Shown here one piece after another: positions 43,102 to 47,390 of a stretch of DNA of 47,390 nt; position 1 is the first letter of the stretch; every line of letters begins with the position of its first letter. This DNA comes from CAZZBK01 sp964652155. GTDB lineage: Bacteria; Planctomycetota; Planctomycetia; Pirellulales; PNKZ01. Under the pieces are notes generated by a model that worked only from the letters and a program-made list of their open reading frames with translations, searched no databases and was not told where the DNA came from. Position numbers and translations under genes: made by a program. The stretch lies in the NCBI GenBank assembly GCA_964652155.1, contig CAZZBK010000025.1, positions 1 to 47,390 on the forward strand, read 5' to 3'.

Positions 43102-44403
43102 TTACCTCGACGTGCGTTGGGCCCGCTTTTGTGACCGGCAGATGTCGACCACCCGGCCGTTCTCGGCCAGCGCCAGATGAAATCGCTGATCCCCTTCGAG
43201 GCGATGCAACGTGAGTTGGTAGGCGTCGCCGACCTTGGCCAGATACGGTCGCAGCTCGGGCGTTTTGGGGGCCCGCAGCTTGCCCCACGAGCCGTCGCCT
43301 AGGTACATCAGACCGTTGGCGTCGATATGGCCGTTGAGCAGCGGATGCGTCCGTTTGAAGGTGTGGTCATGATGTTCGAGCACCACGTCGACGTTGTAAC
43401 GCTCGAACAGCGGCACCCAGTGAATGCGGTTCAACTCGCCGGTCCCGGCCTTGCCACCGTCCCCTTCGCTCTTGCGATACGACGGATAAGCGGGGACGTG
43501 GTTGGCAACGATCACGTGCGGGCAACGCTCACGCTCAGCGAGCGTCTGTCGCAACCAGTCGGTCTGCTCACCGTCGATCGAGCTGATGTGGCCTGTGTCG
43601 AGCAGGATCAGGCTCAGGTAGTCACCAAAGTCGAGCGTGGCATAGCTCCGGTCGGCATACAGGCCGTCGAAGAGCGCGAAGAAGAACGGAGCAGCGCTGC
43701 GCGGTTTGGCATAGCCGCCGCGGACTTCATGATTGCCCAGGCAGACCATGAGCGGAATGAGCCGCTTCTGGCTGTCGATCATGTAGCGGCTATAGTTGCG
43801 CAGGAAGCCCAGGTTCTCTTTGATCTTGTAGCCGTCGTCGTAAGCAATGTCGCCGCCGACGAGCGCGAACATCGGGTCTTGCTTGGCGGCGAGGATGTTG
43901 TTGTTCACCACATGCGTGTTCACGCCGCAGTCGCCCCCCGAGATGAATTGAAAGGCATCGGTGGCCTGCGCGGGCATCGTGCGAAAGCGATGCACGGCCT
44001 TCTCGTCCCCCAGGTGGAATTGGTACTCCGCCCCGCTCTTGAGCCCCGTCAACTCGACCCGATACACGCGCAAATCGGTCAGCGGGTAGGCGTGGTCGGC
44101 GACCTCGACGGTGTGCCACTCGACCTTCGGCGCGTCCTTGGTTGCCAGCAGCGCGTAGTGCAGTTGTGGCTTCTCTTCCCCCACGCGCGCGGCGACCCAC
44201 TGCACGGTCATGGTCGTCGTCGGGTCGCGCTGCCAGGTGAGGAACAGCGTGTCGGGACGTGCGCCGCCGCGCGGAATTTCGTAGACCGACGAGACAACCG
44301 CCGGCGCGGCGGGTGTCTGCGCCGATAATGGAGCCGCCAGCGCGCCCGTGGCCAGGCTGCCCAGTGAAGTATGCAGGAACAGACGACGATCGAAGGACGA
44401 CAT
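43102..44403 (-). CDS. Tat-exported metallophosphatase, purple acid phosphatase-like
   Basis: A 433-residue protein with a Tat-like signal (FDRRLFLHTSLGSLATGALA). An N-terminal fibronectin-like domain (TLFLTWQRDPTTTMTVQWVA, YRVELTGLKSGAEYQFHLGD) precedes a calcineurin-type phosphoesterase domain with FISGGDCGVN, ALVGGDIAYDDG, CLGNHEVRGG, VIVANHVPAY and LEHHDHTFKRT, which supply the dinuclear metal ligands. This resembles bacterial purple acid phosphatases. ATG at 44403 is chosen for the clean Tat signal. It precedes the PQQ-like gene by 108 bp and may or may not share its promoter; a candidate promoter lies at 44474-44502. Confidence 0.9.
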   Translation of the reverse strand: MSSFDRRLFLHTSLGSLATGALAAPLSAQTPAAPAVVSSVYEIPRGGARPDTLFLTWQRDPTTTMTVQWVAARVGEEKPQLHYALLATKDAPKVEWHTVEVADHAYPLTDLRVYRVELTGLKSGAEYQFHLGDEKAVHRFRTMPAQATDAFQFISGGDCGVNTHVVNNNILAAKQDPMFALVGGDIAYDDGYKIKENLGFLRNYSRYMIDSQKRLIPLMVCLGNHEVRGGYAKPRSAAPFFFALFDGLYADRSYATLDFGDYLSLILLDTGHISSIDGEQTDWLRQTLAERERCPHVIVANHVPAYPSYRKSEGDGGKAGTGELNRIHWVPLFERYNVDVVLEHHDHTFKRTHPLLNGHIDANGLMYLGDGSWGKLRAPKTPELRPYLAKVGDAYQLTLHRLEGDQRFHLALAENGRVVDICRSQKRAQRTSR

Positions 44404-44473
44404 GAGGACGCATCCAGCAGGGAAGTATGAGGCGGGAGAATACGCTAGGGCAGGTTGTCTTGCAGAGACGATG

Positions 44474-44481
44474 ATTATAAT
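44474..44481. promoter_or_regulatory. Symmetric -10 box shared by two divergent genes
   Basis: ATTATAAT is a palindrome and contains TATAAT on both strands (44476-44481 plus, 44474-44479 minus). For the minus strand a -35-like GAGACA lies 17 bp upstream (44497-44502), four of six matches. For the plus strand TTGTCT at 44455-44460 has four matches but only 15 bp spacing. It lies between the divergent metallophosphatase and phosphodiesterase genes. Confidence 0.45.
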
Positions 44482-44638
44482 CGACAGCCGCACGCATGTC
44501 TCGCGAGTTGCGATGTCGGCTTTTGTGTTCTCAACCCAGTTCGATTATCTTGAGGGGCACGCCCGACGAGCGACACCAGCCCGTCGCGGGTCGACCATCA
44601 TGCCCCGGGTGGGCACCTATTTTCAGGACGAATAGCCA

Positions 44639-46033
44639 ATGAGCGGAGCTCGAAGCGTTATATTTACTCAGGTCTGCGCTTGCGTCGCGGCTTGGTTCGC
44701 GCCGGCGGCGCTCGCGGCGGAACCGGCCAAGGATCAGCACGTGGTCGTCATCAGCATCGACGGCTTAGCGGGCTATCTGCTCGACGACCCGAAAGCGCCC
44801 ATCCCCACCATCCGCCGCTTGGCCCGCGAGGGCTCGTTTGCCGTCGGGGGCATGCGGGTCTCGAACCCTTCGGTCACCTGGCCTAATCACACGTCGATGG
44901 TTACCGGGGTGCGACCCGAGAAGCACGGCGTGCTGGCCAATGGCGTGCTGGTTCGCGGAGCCCCGCTCGCTCCGGTGACGGTCGATCCCAGGAAGGACAA
45001 GCTCGAACTGTGCCGAGTCACGACCGTGTTCGACGTGGCTCACGCGGCGGGGCTTTCAACCGCCGATGTCAATTGGCCCTGCACGCGCAATGCCACGACG
45101 CTCGACGACAGCTTCCCCGACGCGCCCGATGCGCTCAACTTCACGACGCCCCGCTTGCGTGTCGAGTTGGTCAATGCCGACATCCTGGCCGACGAGGCCG
45201 ATGCAACCTTCAAGTCAGGCAGCGTCGTGGGCCGCGATCATGTCTGGACCGAGGTGGCTTGTCATTTGATCCGTCGACGGCAGCCCAACTTGCTGCTGCT
45301 CCATCTGCTCAACGTCGACGCAACCCATCATTCGCTGGGCCCACAAACACCGGCAGGCTACACGGCCAACGCCTACGCCGATAGTTGCGTGGCCCGCGTG
45401 CTACAATCGCTCGATGCTGCCGGCATTCGCGAGCGGACGACCATCTTCATTGTGGCCGATCATGGCTTTACGACCACCCCCAAGGCGATCTGTCCGAACG
45501 TCGTGCTGCGGCAGGAACAGTTGCTCACGATGGGCGCGGCGGGCAAGATCGTCGAGGCGCGGATCAATGTCGTTCCCGAGGGAGGCATCGGACTCGTCTA
45601 CTGCAACGACCCTGGCATGGCCGCCGACGACGCGAAACGCTTTCGCGAGCTGGTCGCCCAGCGCGAAGGGGTCGCCGAGATTTTAGAACCCAGTCAGTTT
45701 GCGGCGCACGGCCTGCCCCATCCACGCGAGTACGCCCAGGCACCCGACCTCGTGCTCGTGGCCAAGGACGGCTATGGCGTCTCCGGCGTGGTCGACGGCG
45801 ACTCGTTCGTCCGCACGAACGTCGAGGGGCGCGTCTCGCTCGGCTCGCATGGCTTTGTCTCCAGCCTCAAACGGATGAACGCCGTCTGTGTCATCGCCGG
45901 ACGTGGTGTGCGCAAGGGGGTGCAAATCAAGTCGGCCGAAAATATCGACGTCGCGCCGACCGTCGCCCGGCTGCTGGGTATCGCGGGCTTTCCGGTCGAC
46001 GGCCGCGTCTGGGACGAAATTCTTGTCAAGTGA
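44639..46033 (+). CDS. Exported type I phosphodiesterase / alkaline phosphatase family protein
   Basis: A 464-residue exported protein (signal peptide SVIFTQVCACVAAWFAPAAL, cleavage after ALA). Alkaline-phosphatase superfamily, nucleotide pyrophosphatase group: metal-binding start VVVISIDGLAGYLL, nucleophile Thr expected in VSNPSVTWPNHTSMVTGV, LLLLHLLNVDATHHSLGP, IFIVADHGFTTTP, and GSHGFVSS near the end with the final metal His. It should cleave phosphodiesters or monoesters outside the cytoplasm. It is paired divergently with another phosphoesterase, suggesting a shared role in phosphate scavenging. It converges on leuB across the 98-bp inverted repeat. Confidence 0.9.
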   Translation: MSGARSVIFTQVCACVAAWFAPAALAAEPAKDQHVVVISIDGLAGYLLDDPKAPIPTIRRLAREGSFAVGGMRVSNPSVTWPNHTSMVTGVRPEKHGVLANGVLVRGAPLAPVTVDPRKDKLELCRVTTVFDVAHAAGLSTADVNWPCTRNATTLDDSFPDAPDALNFTTPRLRVELVNADILADEADATFKSGSVVGRDHVWTEVACHLIRRRQPNLLLLHLLNVDATHHSLGPQTPAGYTANAYADSCVARVLQSLDAAGIRERTTIFIVADHGFTTTPKAICPNVVLRQEQLLTMGAAGKIVEARINVVPEGGIGLVYCNDPGMAADDAKRFRELVAQREGVAEILEPSQFAAHGLPHPREYAQAPDLVLVAKDGYGVSGVVDGDSFVRTNVEGRVSLGSHGFVSSLKRMNAVCVIAGRGVRKGVQIKSAENIDVAPTVARLLGIAGFPVDGRVWDEILVK

Positions 46034-46043
46034 CGAGAGCTTG

Positions 46044-46141
46044 GTGCCTAGCCTAAAACCGACAGGGACTGTCCCAGGTTTGCGAAGTCTGCGAAGCAAA
46101 TTGGGACTGTCCCTCTCGCATTTCGGTTTTAGGCTAGGCAC
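46044..46141. repeat. 98-bp MITE-like element with perfect 19-bp terminal inverted repeats
   Basis: The arm at 46044-46062, GTGCCTAGCCTAAAACCGA, is repeated exactly inverted at 46123-46141. Between the arms are two copies of the palindrome GGGACTGTCCC (46065-46075 and 46103-46113) and a direct repeat TGCGAAG. The right arm touches the leuB stop codon and the left arm starts 10 bp after the phosphodiesterase stop, so the element fills the convergent gap and could act as a bidirectional terminator. No transposase is nearby. Confidence 0.8.
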
Positions 46142-47257
46142 TTAGCGAGCCAAAGCCGCCGCGACGGCGTCGCCCATCTCGCGCGTGCCCACCTTACGCG
46201 CCTTGGCATCAGCGGCCGAGTAAATGTCGCCGGTCCTCAAGCCCGTGTCGATCGCCTGCGCCACTGAGTGCTCGATCGCGCTCGCAGCGTCGTTGAGACC
46301 AAAGCTGTGCCGCAACATCAGTGCCGCCGAGAGAATCTGCGCCAGCGGATTGGCGAGGTTCTTGCCCGCAATGTCCGGCGCGGTTCCCCCTGCGGGCTCG
46401 TACACGCCGAACGTACACTCCCCTTGCGTGGCTCCCAAGCTCGCGCTGGGCAGCATGCCCAACGAGCCGGCCAGCGCGGCCGCCTCGTCGCTCAGAATGT
46501 CGCCAAACATGTTCTCGCACAACACAACATCGAACTGAGCCGGCTTGAGCACGAGTTGCATCGCCGCGTTGTCAACGAACATATGCTCCAGCGTCACGTC
46601 GCCATAGTCCTTTCCCACGCGCGTCACCACATCGCGCCACAGGATGCCATTCTCGAGCACGTTCGCCTTGTCAATGCTCATCAGCTTCTTGCGCCGCAGG
46701 CGAGCGGCCCGAAAACCCACATGCGCGATCCGCTCGATCTCGGCCGTGGTATAAACCATCGTGTCGATCGCCCGCTGCTGACCACCACCGAGGTCCTCGG
46801 TCTTCTTGGGCTGGCCAAAGTACATGCCCCCGGTCAACTCCCGGACCACCAGCATGTCGATCCCCTCGCCGTGTCGCTCGGGCCGCAACGGACACGCATG
46901 CGCGAGCGGGCCCAACAGCCGCACCGGCCGCAAATTGGCGAACAGGCCAAACTCTTTCCGCAGACGCAGCAGCGCCGCCCGCTCGGGCCGCTCTTCCTTG
47001 GCAATCGTCGGATCGCGATCCGGTAGCCCGACCGAGCCGAACAGAATCGCGTCGCTTTGCTTGCACAGGGCCAATGTCGCGTCGGGCAGTGCCTTGCCCG
47101 CGGCGTCAATACCCGCCCAGCCGACCGGCGCGGCGGTGATCTGAAACTGGACAGCGAATTTCTGCTCGACGACCCGCAGGACCTTGACCGCCTCGGCCAT
47201 GACCTCAGGACCAATTCCGTCACCGGCGAGTGCCGCGATTTTGAACGTCTTATTCAT
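46142..47257 (-). CDS. leuB: 3-isopropylmalate dehydrogenase
   Basis: NAD-dependent oxidative decarboxylase of leucine synthesis, 371 residues, normal length. Motifs: IAALAGDGIGPEVMAEAVKV at the N-terminus, RKEFGLFANLRPVRLL, VVRELTGGMYFGQP, SIDKANVLENGILWRDVV, NMFGDILSDEAAALAGSLGM with the metal-binding Asp pair, and EPAGGTAPDIAGKNLANPLA. The GMYFGQPK loop fits LeuB rather than tartrate or isocitrate dehydrogenases. The start gives MNKTFKIAALAGDGIGPE. No other leu genes are in the window; about 130 bp upstream to the edge show nothing. Confidence 0.96.
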   Translation of the reverse strand: MNKTFKIAALAGDGIGPEVMAEAVKVLRVVEQKFAVQFQITAAPVGWAGIDAAGKALPDATLALCKQSDAILFGSVGLPDRDPTIAKEERPERAALLRLRKEFGLFANLRPVRLLGPLAHACPLRPERHGEGIDMLVVRELTGGMYFGQPKKTEDLGGGQQRAIDTMVYTTAEIERIAHVGFRAARLRRKKLMSIDKANVLENGILWRDVVTRVGKDYGDVTLEHMFVDNAAMQLVLKPAQFDVVLCENMFGDILSDEAAALAGSLGMLPSASLGATQGECTFGVYEPAGGTAPDIAGKNLANPLAQILSAALMLRHSFGLNDAASAIEHSVAQAIDTGLRTGDIYSAADAKARKVGTREMGDAVAAALAR

Positions 47258-47390
47258 CGGAAATGAACAGCTCGATAGGATAAAAACTCACGTCAAACAA
47301 GCTGCCGATATTAGCTTCGCTCAGCCCAGTTGTCCATGCGCCAGCAGAGAAGCGAGGGGCTAGTGAAAAAATACGCTGCCGCGTGAGCGT

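Overview
The window is GC-rich, densely coding bacterial chromosome. It most likely comes from a planctomycete, probably of the Pirellula/Rhodopirellula type. That is an inference from gene content: a PSCyt/PSD-domain cytochrome protein next to a DUF1552 protein, a sulfite-oxidase-like Mo enzyme and PQQ-type propeller in the same gene run, a double-length UvrA, and exported proteins with Tat or Sec signals. I see no phage genes, IS transposases, CRISPR arrays or rRNA.

Layout. 1-4293 (minus): glycine cleavage genes in the order gcvT-gcvH-gcvPA-gcvPB, with gcvPB cut by the window edge and a dispersed hairpin repeat between gcvH and gcvPA. 4538-12274 (plus): a 2334-residue protein made of two complete UvrA copies in tandem plus a C-terminal extension containing an internal duplication, then a CBM9/DOMON-like protein. 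12284-13959 (minus): maf and an exported terpene-cyclase-like toroid protein with a CxxCH motif. 14290-16488: a GNAT-like protein and a convergent, overlapping fatty acid desaturase. 16656-19515 (minus): GlgX-type debranching enzyme overlapping a phosphopantetheinyl transferase. 19949-21013 (plus): purM. 21071-24268 (minus): an RND efflux pump without its usual partners. 24377-27326 (minus): methyltransferase, exported alpha/beta hydrolase, exported hypothetical. 27592-30562: membrane-anchored HEAT-like protein, a type I phosphodiesterase, and a small exported Gly/Tyr/Cys-rich protein. 30702-30774: tRNA with CAU anticodon.

30984-34425 (minus) holds a NagD-type HAD phosphatase flanked by a complete NHL-sialidase fusion gene and a broken second copy of that gene's 3' end. 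The broken copy shows a 189-bp in-frame deletion between 8-bp direct repeats and a tract of about 216 bp identical to the intact gene. 34523-44403 (minus) is a run of six genes: metallophosphatase, PQQ-like propeller, multi-domain cytochrome (PSCyt/PSD), DUF1552 protein, sulfite-oxidase-like Mo enzyme and a TrhO-RluA fusion. The middle genes look like one periplasmic redox operon. 44639-47257: an exported phosphodiesterase and leuB, convergent, separated by a 98-bp element with perfect 19-bp terminal inverted repeats.

The most unusual points are the double UvrA with its duplicated tail domain, an intergenic-type inverted repeat sitting in frame inside that gene, the TrhO-RluA fusion, the mosaic gene duplication, and the uncharacterised periplasmic redox operon. 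Functions are assigned from motifs and remembered family features; no database search was possible.
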